Assembly: GCA_029261855.1 (NCBI GenBank)
Contig: JAJDAN010000066.1
Location: forward strand, 1 to 64,000
Length of the DNA: 64,000 nucleotides
Direction: 5' to 3'
Source: Deltaproteobacteria bacterium
Lineage (GTDB): Bacteria; Myxococcota_A; UBA9160; UBA4427
Each line of letters opens with the position of its first letter. The first letter of the stretch is position 1. The position numbers and the translations under genes were made by a program. Below the pieces are notes generated by a model. The model had not been told where the DNA came from. It saw only the letters and a program-made list of their open reading frames with translations, and ran no database searches. Shown piece by piece: positions 50,596 through 59,600 of the stretch.

Positions 50596-53022
50596 GTGGC
50601 GCGCTCCAACCCACCACCCGACCAGCGCCTCCGCGAAGCCTTCCGTGCCTGGGAAGCCAACCGCAGCGATCGGCAGGCGTTCGACGCCTACGTGCAGGCC
50701 AGGGTGCGAGTGGGACTCTCTCCTGACGTCGAGTTCGACGTAGCCGCGGCGCGTGGTCTGGACAAAATCTGGCCGCGCTTCAAGTCCGGCCCACGGCGCG
50801 GGCAACCCAAATCGAAGTTGACTGGGGACGCCTCAGCAGCGGTGCTCTACCAGTACTTCAGGGACCGCGGGTGGCTGCCCAAGTTGGCGGCCTGGCGCTC
50901 GCTGGGAGAAGACGCCCCGGTCGTGCCGGACACGCATGAACAGATCATTCGCGCGGGCGAACTGCCAGCGTTCGCACCGATCATGCCCCGAGGTTTTCCT
51001 GCCGAGCGAGACCCCAACTGGCAACCCATTCCATTCGGCGCGCTGATCTCGCCGGAGTTCAACCGGTTCGTGGTGATCCCGACTGGTCGCACACGCGACC
51101 TGCGCTTCGGCGTCTGGCGGGGCGATCGCTGGAGCCACTTTGATCACTCCCTGCCAGGAAAGAGCGCGCCCTGGTGGACCACGCACCCCTGGGACGACCA
51201 CGCCGGTGAAGGGCGCCTCGAGTACGACTCGGACAAGTGGGGGGTTGCACGACGCGCGTTCGATCGGTCTCAGCGTGCGCTCCACCCCATGGCACCGAAC
51301 CCACCTTGGCTGAACAAGGTCCTGCGCTGGACTGCAGCCGGAGCTGTCGCTGACGTGATCGCAGGACCGATCTCGGACAAGGCCGAGGCCGCGATCATGG
51401 GTGTGGCCCGAGGCGTCTCGAACAACCCCTCGGCTGACGCCAGGCTGCAAGAGTCCTTCCGCACCTGGGAGAGGGACCGCGGAGATCAGGGCGCGCTCAA
51501 GCGTTTCATGTCCGAACGAGAGCGCTCGGGGCACTCAGTGCGCAGTCCCTACAGTGACTGGTATGCCGCAACCCCCCAAGGCAAACACCCTCCGCTGACG
51601 CCGCCCTGGACCCGCGGGTTAAGCAAGTGGATCATGCTCGAACCCGAGCGCGTCGAGGCTGTGATCGCCGCGGCACCGGAGAAGAAGAGGGAACCGACCG
51701 CCAAGGGGCGCCGGCTCAAGGGCCCTGAAGCCGCGGCTATCGTAGAGGCCTGGCTGTCCGCGCAGGGGTGGCGCCGCGACCACCACCCAAGTTCGACACT
51801 CTACGTGTGGATCTCACCCGACGCTGGCCAGCGCGTGACCTTCAAGAGATCAGCACTACGCTTTGAGAGCGGCGGGCGCGGGAAGTGGCGCGCGGACCCA
51901 GACATGCAGCCTTACGAGCGGATCCTGGGGACGATCGACTTCGCCGAGTACCTGCTGGCCCGCGCCAAGCGACACCTCCACCCAGCGGCGCCGAACCCAG
52001 GAGGCCGGGACCAAGCGCTCTTGTCGCTGATCCACGAACTGCGGCAGGAGAACTACGGCGACCCTGAACTGTGGAACGCACTGATCCACCGCGCTCGCCA
52101 GTCAGGACTCGTGGTCGCCCTGAGATCCACGGGTGCTCGGGGGATTTTGCCTGTCGCGGCAGATTCGATCGTGACAGGACCTTGGTCGTCACATGTGATT
52201 CTGCGCGGTGTGAAGTCAGCGCACTCCTCGCCAAAGGCCCCAGAAGACCCGTGGCTCATGTACGCCGACGCCTACTCGGGGAGCACGGGGGCAGAGCCGC
52301 TGTGGCGCATTGCCTACTGGTTCCGGGAGGGGGCGGTGCGCTTGACGATCGAACGCGCGCAGGCGGCCAACCCACCCCGCGGCTCAAGAGACCAAGTGCT
52401 AGGCCGACTGTTTCGTGAGTTGACCGCGAGCGGATTCGCAGACTCACGGCTCTGGGGTGAGTTGGTCTCGAAGACCCAGGGGACGGGCGTGGCGATTGTG
52501 CTGCGTCCCACGTCACCCATGTGGGGGCTTGAGGCCTGGAACATGCCCAACGGTCCCGTGGAGAACTCGCCAGCCGTCGCAGTGACAGGCCTGTATGAAG
52601 GCGATCCCAAGAAGGGGCAGTTGCGCGGGTTCTTGTGGCTCCGCCATGTGGACGCCCAGACTGGAAACCCAGGATCAACCACCCTCAACCGAGTGGTCTG
52701 GCTGCTCACGAGCGGTCACTTGACGGCGGCGCTCGAGTCCGTGTCGCCGCCAGTGGTTGAGCCCAATCCGCCCTACGAGGGTTGGCCGGTCTTCATGGAT
52801 TGGCTCCCGGCGGAGGCGCACCGGCGACTGGATCAGTTCCCCAAGAAGCAGCGCCAGAACCTGACCAGCCGGCTCGCCCAGTTCTGGGCGAGCGAGGGTC
52901 GCTACCAGGACCCTGAACTGGTCCCGGAGTTGCCTGAGTGGTGGCATGAGGTCGCCAGCGGGAACGTGCGGCCCCTGCGGCGGCGGTTCCGAGGGCCGCA
53001 TGACAGGTTCGGCGGGCTGTGA
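50596..53022 (+). CDS. Modular protein with repeated helical modules (808 aa)
   Basis: 808 residues from GTG at 50596. Four related modules: QRLREAFRAWEANRSDRQAF, DARLQESFRTWERDRGDQGA, RDQALLSLIHELRQENYGDP and RDQVLGRLFRELTASGFADS. The last two are followed by VVALRSTG and VAIVLRPTS strands. Each module follows an NP dipeptide (SNPPPD, NNPSAD, PNPGGRD, ANPPRGSRD). A module of this type occurs in the 2595 protein. The N-terminal half has a larger domain with HPWDDHAGEG. Function is unknown. Confidence 0.78.
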   Translation: MARSNPPPDQRLREAFRAWEANRSDRQAFDAYVQARVRVGLSPDVEFDVAAARGLDKIWPRFKSGPRRGQPKSKLTGDASAAVLYQYFRDRGWLPKLAAWRSLGEDAPVVPDTHEQIIRAGELPAFAPIMPRGFPAERDPNWQPIPFGALISPEFNRFVVIPTGRTRDLRFGVWRGDRWSHFDHSLPGKSAPWWTTHPWDDHAGEGRLEYDSDKWGVARRAFDRSQRALHPMAPNPPWLNKVLRWTAAGAVADVIAGPISDKAEAAIMGVARGVSNNPSADARLQESFRTWERDRGDQGALKRFMSERERSGHSVRSPYSDWYAATPQGKHPPLTPPWTRGLSKWIMLEPERVEAVIAAAPEKKREPTAKGRRLKGPEAAAIVEAWLSAQGWRRDHHPSSTLYVWISPDAGQRVTFKRSALRFESGGRGKWRADPDMQPYERILGTIDFAEYLLARAKRHLHPAAPNPGGRDQALLSLIHELRQENYGDPELWNALIHRARQSGLVVALRSTGARGILPVAADSIVTGPWSSHVILRGVKSAHSSPKAPEDPWLMYADAYSGSTGAEPLWRIAYWFREGAVRLTIERAQAANPPRGSRDQVLGRLFRELTASGFADSRLWGELVSKTQGTGVAIVLRPTSPMWGLEAWNMPNGPVENSPAVAVTGLYEGDPKKGQLRGFLWLRHVDAQTGNPGSTTLNRVVWLLTSGHLTAALESVSPPVVEPNPPYEGWPVFMDWLPAEAHRRLDQFPKKQRQNLTSRLAQFWASEGRYQDPELVPELPEWWHEVASGNVRPLRRRFRGPHDRFGGL

Positions 53023-53249
53023 TTCGTCGCAACGCTGACCCGCGTCGGCGAGCTGCCGAGCGCGAAGACCCAGACTCGGCTGCAGCGCTCAAGTGGCGCA
53101 TGCGGTCGGGGGGACTCGACCCGGCGAGGGTGGTGGTCGCGGCGAGTTTGGGTCATGAGGGCGCGAGTCAGTTTAGTATGGACCACTGGACTGCGTTCCA
53201 GGACACCGTCATGGCCCCGTGCTACCAGCGGCACGGTTGGCAGCGTTAG
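53019..53249 (+). CDS. Hypothetical protein (76 aa)
   Basis: GTG at 53019 overlaps the previous stop as GTGA. 76 residues, basic start, with MDHWTAFQDTV near the end. Not recognised. Confidence 0.6.
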   Translation: MIRRNADPRRRAAEREDPDSAAALKWRMRSGGLDPARVVVAASLGHEGASQFSMDHWTAFQDTVMAPCYQRHGWQR

Positions 53250-53259
53250 GATCTGATCT

Positions 53260-53460
53260 ATGACCCCCGCTCAACGTGCTGAATGCGAACGCCGCGCCTG
53301 CAGGGCCCAAGCGCTCGAGTCCCTCTTCACTCTCGGCGGCCTGGGGATAATCTGGATCGGTGCAGCCACTCGCTGGCCCAAGCCTGTGATCGTGGGGACC
53401 GTGGCCTATCTAGCCGGCGTTCGAGTCGGCGTAGGGTCATGCCAGCGAGAGCGTAAGTAG
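53260..53460 (+). CDS. Small membrane protein (66 aa)
   Basis: 66 residues with two hydrophobic segments (FTLGGLGIIWIGAA and PVIVGTVAYLAGVRVGVG) and several Cys near the ends. Small hydrophobic protein; role unknown. Confidence 0.65.
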   Translation: MTPAQRAECERRACRAQALESLFTLGGLGIIWIGAATRWPKPVIVGTVAYLAGVRVGVGSCQRERK

Positions 53461-53462
53461 AC

Positions 53463-54476
53463 ATGGGTTTCTTCGACCTTCCTGACGTGTTCGGTGGCTC
53501 GGCCAAGAAGGCCGCGAAGAAGAAGGCCACCAAGAAAGCGCCGGGCAAGAAGAAGGCCGCGAAGAAGAAGGCCGTGCGCAAGAAGGCGCCAGCGAAGAAG
53601 GTCGCGAAGAGGCGTCACACCAAGAAGAAGATCTCGCGGGCCAAGCGAAAGCAGACCCGCAAGAAGATCGCCCTGGCTCGAGGGCTACTTGAGCACGTGC
53701 GTCCTATCTGGGGGAAGATCCAGGCCGCTGCAGCTCGGTCACTGGGCAAGAAGCCTCACGGATTCCTGCCAGACCTCGACGAGAAACAGGTTCTCGGCTG
53801 CGGGTTCTGGGGTTGCGTGTTCCCCACCGCCGATCCACGGTTCGTGCTCAAGATCAGCCTGGACGCCACCGAAGGGCCGCACGTCGCCTTGGCCATGAAG
53901 CACTTTCAACTCGACCCAGGCGTGGCCTACTTCCACCGGATCTGGCGCATGCGGAACAAGGTGTGGACCGACGAGTACGGCTACACCGACGTTTGGATCA
54001 TTCTGCGAGAAGAGGTCGACGTCGCGACCATGTGGTCGGGTGAGAAACCGGCCAAGAAGTACGCCAAGGTCCACAACGTCCTGCAGAAACTCCCTGAGTG
54101 CTGCTCGTGCCTGGTCCGCGCCAAGATCCACGTGCAACTCGGTGATTGCGACGTGGAGCGCCTGCGCGCCGAGGAGAAGGTCCTGAAGGGACTGCTGGGC
54201 CAGATCAAGACCGGCCCGGCCCGCTACGTCTCGCGCCTCCTGAACCGCGCCTACGTCGATCACCGGATCGTCTTGGGTGACGTCCACTACGACAATGTCG
54301 GCAAACGCCACCACGACCTGAAGTCGTTTGGCGTGCCCTTTCACCATGATCTCGTGGTGTCCGATCTGGGGGACTGGGGCCAGAACCCGATCACGTGGGA
54401 CAAGTACCCCAAGATCAAGGTCGTCGAGAACCCCATGCGGCTTTCGGCCCTGGCTGAGGGGATTCCAGTCCTGTGA
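53463..54476 (+). CDS. Protein kinase-fold protein with FFDLPDVFG tag and Lys-rich N-terminus
   Basis: 337 residues. MGFFDLPDVFGG at 1-12, Lys/Ala-rich to about 69, then a kinase fold: glycine loop LGCGFWGCVFP (111-121), K130 in VLKIS, a hinge WIILREEVD, catalytic LGDVHYDNVG (271-280; D273 and N278) and a DLG metal motif (301-303) in place of DFG. This matches the kinase-like family of bacterial and phage proteins that phosphorylate proteins or small molecules. Its tag matches those of the SprT-like and PP-loop proteins at the left edge, over 50 kb away. Confidence 0.83.
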   Translation: MGFFDLPDVFGGSAKKAAKKKATKKAPGKKKAAKKKAVRKKAPAKKVAKRRHTKKKISRAKRKQTRKKIALARGLLEHVRPIWGKIQAAAARSLGKKPHGFLPDLDEKQVLGCGFWGCVFPTADPRFVLKISLDATEGPHVALAMKHFQLDPGVAYFHRIWRMRNKVWTDEYGYTDVWIILREEVDVATMWSGEKPAKKYAKVHNVLQKLPECCSCLVRAKIHVQLGDCDVERLRAEEKVLKGLLGQIKTGPARYVSRLLNRAYVDHRIVLGDVHYDNVGKRHHDLKSFGVPFHHDLVVSDLGDWGQNPITWDKYPKIKVVENPMRLSALAEGIPVL

Positions 54477-54739
54477 AGACGAAGCGACGCCCCAAGAGGA
54501 AGTGGACCAACTTCACTGCTAGGCCCAAGGGCTCTCGCCTCTACCGAGAGCAGGCCAAGGCGAAGGTAGAAGAGGTGCTCCGCGGCTACGAGGGCCGCGG
54601 AGTTCCACGGCGCGCAGCTCTCAAGGCCAGCTTGCGAGAACTCCGCGAGCGAGGCGCTTACTTCGACGGGTTGGGGCGCCACTGCATGGACTACATGGAG
54701 AAACTGCTGGCCCAGGAATCGCGGCCAGTTACCCCTTGA
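54473..54739 (+). CDS. Small basic protein (88 aa)
   Basis: GTG at 54473 overlaps the previous stop as GTGA. Basic start (KTKRRPKRKWTNF), then a helical part. It meets the minus-strand gene at 54729 with an 11-bp convergent overlap. Not recognised. Confidence 0.65.
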   Translation: MKTKRRPKRKWTNFTARPKGSRLYREQAKAKVEEVLRGYEGRGVPRRAALKASLRELRERGAYFDGLGRHCMDYMEKLLAQESRPVTP

Positions 54740-55172
54740 CCGGCAGTTTGTGGGGCTCGCAGTGAACCGAGGGACTGGCCTCGACGCCTGACCCGGTGCA
54801 CCGGCCAGCCTTGCGGAACCCAGGCGGCGCCAAGGGGACCTCGGCGCGGATCACCTCCACGACGACAGTCTCACCGCCGCCAGACCAGCGCTGTCGCGGC
54901 ATACGATCGAAAGCCTCGGATACGGCGCGCATGACGACGTAGATCCTGTCGGCGACCTCCTTCTCGTTGCTGGCGTCGAGCAGTCCGTGCTCCATACACT
55001 CTGCGGCATGATCGGTCGCTGGGTCTCCTGGGCGGAACTTCCTAGCGAGACCGATCAACCTACGCGCTATCGTGTCTAGGGCCCTCGTCTGGTCTGCGTC
55101 CGTGAGGGACAGGAACATGCGGCGACTACTACGACACCGCTCCCACTCGCCTTGATCTTCGATCTGGCTCAC
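54729..55172 (-). CDS. Hypothetical protein (147 aa)
   Basis: 147 residues from GTG at 55172. Helical N-terminal half (LTDADQTRALDTIARRLIGL), then beta strands (GGGETVVVEVIRAEVPL) and Cys near the end. Overlaps the upstream gene by 44 bp. No family. Confidence 0.62.
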   Translation of the reverse strand: MSQIEDQGEWERCRSSRRMFLSLTDADQTRALDTIARRLIGLARKFRPGDPATDHAAECMEHGLLDASNEKEVADRIYVVMRAVSEAFDRMPRQRWSGGGETVVVEVIRAEVPLAPPGFRKAGRCTGSGVEASPSVHCEPHKLPVKG

Positions 55173-55359
55173 GCGCTGGCTTCCTTCGCCCGCGGAGCGC
55201 CTCCCGTCGTTGTTGCCTCGATTTCAGTTCACGGGCACAACGGGCGTGCAGCCAAACGATCCTGCCTTTGCGGAGGAGCCCAACCCCCTCGTCTGGATTC
55301 AGGGACTTGCGGCAGCGCTTGAAGGCGCACCGAGTCCCCAGGCAGGCGAACGTCGACAC
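55129..55359 (-). CDS. Small Cys/Arg-rich protein (76 aa)
   Basis: GTG at 55359 has AAGGAAG seven bases before it. Four Cys (FACLGTRCAFKRC...HARC) could bind zinc; the C-terminus is Arg-rich. It overlaps genes on both sides. Confidence 0.6.
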   Translation of the reverse strand: MSTFACLGTRCAFKRCRKSLNPDEGVGLLRKGRIVWLHARCARELKSRQQRREALRGRRKPAREPDRRSRRVGAVS

Positions 55360-55523
55360 AGGTCTACTTCCTTGATTTCTCCGAGAAGGTCCGGGCCCTG
55401 GTCAGTGTTCTGACCAGGGCTGGGGTCAGCTCCGTGCCGACGGAAGTAGCTTACTTCCTCCTCGATCCAACGGGCCAGGGTGTCGTTGAAGGTTTCTCTA
55501 GGAGGAGGCTGAATCCCGGCCAT
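55299..55523 (-). CDS. Small hypothetical protein (74 aa)
   Basis: 74 residues from ATG at 55523. Head has FNDTLARWIEEEVSYF; the end is Pro/Ala-rich. Overlaps the next gene by 61 bp, so one of the two could be shorter. Low certainty. Confidence 0.5.
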   Translation of the reverse strand: MAGIQPPPRETFNDTLARWIEEEVSYFRRHGADPSPGQNTDQGPDLLGEIKEVDLCRRSPAWGLGAPSSAAASP

Positions 55524-55526
55524 GGA

Positions 55527-56156
55527 TCAAGCCGAAGCGAGTGAGGGAATCGGGCAAGACTGCAGGAATTCAGCGATTCTGCGCGCTTCGGCCACGGCCT
55601 CGAGGTTGTCGGCGTGGGCTCGGTGGATCTCGTCCTTCTCAGGGAAGGTCAGCGACGTGAAGTTGATCATGCCCAGTTTGAACGCTGACAGGTCCCACGT
55701 CCGATAGTGGAGTCGCTTGTAGAACTCGGGCATGTGGTGACCGATCATTGGGCGGTCGAGGGCAGACGGACTCCACCCAGCCCAGACAACGGGGCGGTCG
55801 CCCAGTTCGGGGTGGAGTCGCTGAGCCTCGTCCAGGGCCGTGGTCATGATCAGTTCGGCGGTGCGGACCGGCACCGCGAGCGGCCCTAGACACTCCTCGA
55901 TCAGGCCGTTCTTCTTGTGCATAGCCTCGGCTACAGGGTGGATTTCGACGAAATCCTCAGGCTCGCGCTTGATCACTGACGAGGCCCAGGTCACGCACTC
56001 GAGGTCAGGGGTCGTGATCAAAAGGGCGGTCTCAAGCAGCGCTGGAAGCGGCTTGCCGGGGCGGTAGAGGCCCGTGGTTTCCACGTCCAGCCATGCGATC
56101 AGACCGAATCCCCAGTCCCACTTCTGGTCCCACTTCCGGGGCGGATCTGCGCTCAT
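55527..56156 (-). CDS. DEDDh 3'-5' exonuclease
   Basis: 209 residues from ATG at 56156 with AGGAGG seven bases before it. Catalytic residues fit the DEDDh family: D24-x-E26 in WLDVETTGL, D134 in SALDRPM, and H178-x4-D183 in HRAHADNLEAV. Oligoribonuclease/RNase T-like proteins of this size degrade short RNA or trim DNA ends. It lies between small genes and the replication gene, so DNA processing is possible. Confidence 0.88.
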   Translation of the reverse strand: MSADPPRKWDQKWDWGFGLIAWLDVETTGLYRPGKPLPALLETALLITTPDLECVTWASSVIKREPEDFVEIHPVAEAMHKKNGLIEECLGPLAVPVRTAELIMTTALDEAQRLHPELGDRPVVWAGWSPSALDRPMIGHHMPEFYKRLHYRTWDLSAFKLGMINFTSLTFPEKDEIHRAHADNLEAVAEARRIAEFLQSCPIPSLASA

Positions 56157-56629
56157 TTCAGGCCTCCTAGCTACCACATAAGTAGCAATCAGGTCTGACA
56201 TACACCGCAGGGCGCGCGGTAAACGAGGCACCGCAGGGGGCTGAAACTGGTCGTTTTCTAGATCTGGGCTGACCGTCACAAGCGCTGTGTGCTGACGGGG
56301 TTGCGAGCACAACCTCCCGGCTCAGCTATCAACGCTTAGTACATGGGACTAGTTCTCCCAGCAGGTCCCCAGCCCCCTTGGGCAACCCCCTTGCCACCCC
56401 TCCACCAGATCGTCGAGTTGGCCGTACATGCAGCCACCCTCAGGGAGCCTCTCGTGCTTCCTGGGGCGATTCAAACGACGAACTGGGTGAGACCTACGCT
56501 CCTCTTAGCTGCCCTCGTGTGACAGCTCCGGCAACCTCCCGGCGGCCACCCACCGCATTGCTGCGCAGGGTGAGGGCGAGCGGGCGATCGGAACCGCGCT
56601 CACCTGGGGCCGAGGCCCCCCGCCTGGGG
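56157..56629. other. 473-bp intergenic region before the exonuclease gene
   Basis: I see no plausible gene here. It is pyrimidine-rich around 56355-56405 and holds hairpins such as GGGGCC-GA-GGCCCC (56606-56619), 11 bp past the stop of the 56630 gene, but no T-run follows. It likely holds the exonuclease promoter. Its size is unusual in this packed genome. Confidence 0.5.
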
Positions 56630-59600
56630 TCACCAGGGGATCTCGTGGGTCTTCCGGTGAGGTACCGCTCCACCGTTCTCTCGGAGGAGTTGAGCGACCT
56701 TGTCCGGGTCGCAGTCGCGGTTCTGAAAGATCGAGAAGCCGACAGGGCGCCGGAGGTTGCCGAGGGCGTCCTTGGACCAACCGGCCTTGGTCGCCGCGGC
56801 CTGAGCCAAATCCAGGCCGCGCACGTGTGGGCTCACCCGGTTGATCGCGCCGAGGTCCGCGATCGAGAAGGGATAGTCGTCCTGTGCCAGGAGTTGAATG
56901 TGGGTCTTGCTGTTCTTCATGACCCACGTGATCGTCTCGCCTGGCTCCGCGACCATGGGAGGGTTCTTCGCCTGGCTGTACGCCTGGATCTCGTCGAGCG
57001 TGATCCACGCCGGGAGAGCCTTGTTGCGGGCGGTCACGATATGGGTCCGGCAGAGTTTCCGCAGCCAGCCCGCGGCGTAGACCGTGTTCCCCTCAGTGCC
57101 GATCAGGTGGCGCGCGTAGGCGTGGGACGAGTCGCGCTCTTGGAGGACGAAGTCTATGGCGCGCTGGATCGTCCAGAACTCGCTCTCAACGCGCTCGATC
57201 TCTGGCGGCAGCGGAAGCCCAAGCCTCTGCGCGATCGCCTTCTGCTCGTTCCACTCTCTGCCGACCGCGGTCCTGACCGAGACCTGGAACTGGGAGTCTG
57301 TTCCCAGCCACGAGAGGCGGATCTTCCCCTCGGCGGTTGTTCCGAGGACCGACATTTTCGCGGCCTTGTTCCGCTTCCGCATGCAGTCACGGACTCGCTC
57401 GAGGACCTCCCAGTTGTCGAGAATCACGGTGGTGAAGAAGATCCTCTGCTTGTCGACCCCCCCGAAGAACTTGCTCCACTTCGGCGTCACCAACTCCGTC
57501 TCGACCCGGAGTCGGTGTGCCATGCAGGTGCCGCAGGCGTCCGTCTTGCAGAGGACGGGCACCAACGGGCCAGTGCGCCCAAAGCTCGAGACCTGTTGTT
57601 GGTAGGCCGTGCCGCACGAGAGCGTGTGGAGGATCTTGTTTTCGGTCGCCTGCGAGCGCTTGTTCGTTTTCTTCTGGGGCGCGGTCAACTCCTGGCCGTC
57701 TTCTGCGGCACACCAAGGGAGGCCAGCTTCCCGCATTCGCAACTTCTTCAGCAGTTCGTGGGCGTGCACGAACTCGTCGGGGTGGTAGCGGTCCGAGTTG
57801 ATCTTCGAGGGCGACACGATCTGGCTGCGGAACTCGAAGTAGCGGCGATCTTGGTTTAGATCGAGGGTGCAGCAGTCCACGTAGTAGGCGCGGCACAGCT
57901 CGTGAATCGCGAGCGGAGGCAGGTGGTTGGTCAACTCGCGCTTGCCCACGCAGGGCAGCCCCTTCTGCAGGCGTTGCAGCGTCTGGGCGACCTCCAGTTC
58001 CACGTTGACGTCGAAGAGGATCTCTGTCTGGGCAGCGGCCCACTCTATGGCCTCGATTAGGTCCTGGGGGTCGATCAGGGGGTTGTGCCCCTGCTGCTTG
58101 ATCAGGTTGTTGCGGTCCTCGTTCTCAGGCCCACCCCAGGGGTCAGCGACCAGGCAGCGCACTGCAGCGTTCAGCATGCGCTTGAGGTTCTGCGTCTGGA
58201 AGGTCTGGGGATTCACACCTTCTGGCGGTGACTTGAGCGTGGCCAGGAGCCCTTGCACGAACCAGCGCGCGAGGTGGATCAACTTGGGGAGGCGCTCCGG
58301 CTCCGGGGCGCCTAGCTCGATCCACGACTCCTCGACCGACAGCGGCGAGACGGGAGCTGGTTCCGACGCCCAGCCGTACTCGTCGTCAATGCTCTCGGAC
58401 CCGACGCCGCGACCCTTGTTCTTGTACTTCGCGAGGTCGAACCCGAGGTACTCGGCCAGTTCGAGCGCGGCCTTGTAGTTCGACCTTCCGAACAGTTCGG
58501 CGTAGAGCGAGACCGTGTCCCACGACCTGTTGCAGTCACCGAAGCAGGTCGCGCGCCAGCGGTCGCCAGTCCACGAGGTGTGGAGGCTCTTTGCGTTTGG
58601 CGCGGCCTCACCGCTGGGGTTCGTCTCCTCCTTGTGGGCCGGGCAGTAGAAGTAGTCGCCGCCTGAACTGTGCTCCGTAGGGTGGATCCCACAGAAGTCG
58701 CGGAGCATTTGGGTGGGCGTGTAGACCGTGGCCACGTCCTTGAACAGGCCGCCAAAGCTATCGCTGCTGTTCCCCAAGAACACCGTTCTTGGCTTCTTGC
58801 GCTTCGCGCCCGGCTCGGTCGGGTTCTTGCCCGGCTTCTTGTCGACCGGCGCGCTCCAGGTGACCTTCCGAGCTTCAGCGGCGACCTTGCGCTTGTTGTC
58901 CACTTCGGCTGGCGTGGGGCTCGGTTTGTACCCCGTTGCCGCGCACCAGGCGTCGAGGTCCAGCATGTTGGCTCTGGGGTCGCCTGGTGTCCCCAGCATG
59001 TGAATGTGCGGCAAGACCTGCGTGTTCGGATCAGGCCGCGCAGGCAGGTTCTCGATCACCACCACGTTGGCTGTGGCCGGGTCGAATCCGTTACCCACGC
59101 CTGGGCGGCGCTCGTCTTCGATTGGCGTGAAGACGCCCTCCTGCACAAGGAGGCCTTCAAGCGCCAGTCTGAGGTAGTGGTACTTGCGCTGCTGCTCGCG
59201 GACCCAGTAGTCGTCGTCGCGAGTCTGGTAGCTGTTGAGGGGGGGCGCCTCGGCGGGCGGCGGCGTGGTGAACGGCTCACCACGAGCCGCACAGCGATCA
59301 CGCGCCTGTCTCCAGGCTGCGCGCGTGCGCTTGGTCGCGTTCGCTCTTAGCTCAGCGCTTAGGCGCTCGTCACGCTCTATCGGGTGGACGAGGGCCCAGG
59401 GTGGGCTCGACCGTTTGATCGGGATCGCGACGTGGATCTTGGTCGGTGGGAGGGTGTTCCCCTCGTCGCCGGCGCGGAACCGAGCTGCTGTCGACGACGT
59501 AGACTCCAAGAACAAGACCGGCACCCCGAGCATGCCGAACACGTCTGCGAGCGCCTTCCTGACGCCTGGGGCCTTGTTGTTCGGCGAGGTCGACGTAACG

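Noticed and set aside
56157-56629. A tRNA or small gene in this gap
   Set aside because: I saw no cloverleaf with a T-loop and no open frame with a ribosome site; automated tRNA scanning would settle it.
56505-57008. Minus-strand frame across the end of the primase-like gene
   Set aside because: Overlaps the primase-like gene in another frame and has no ribosome site or motif.
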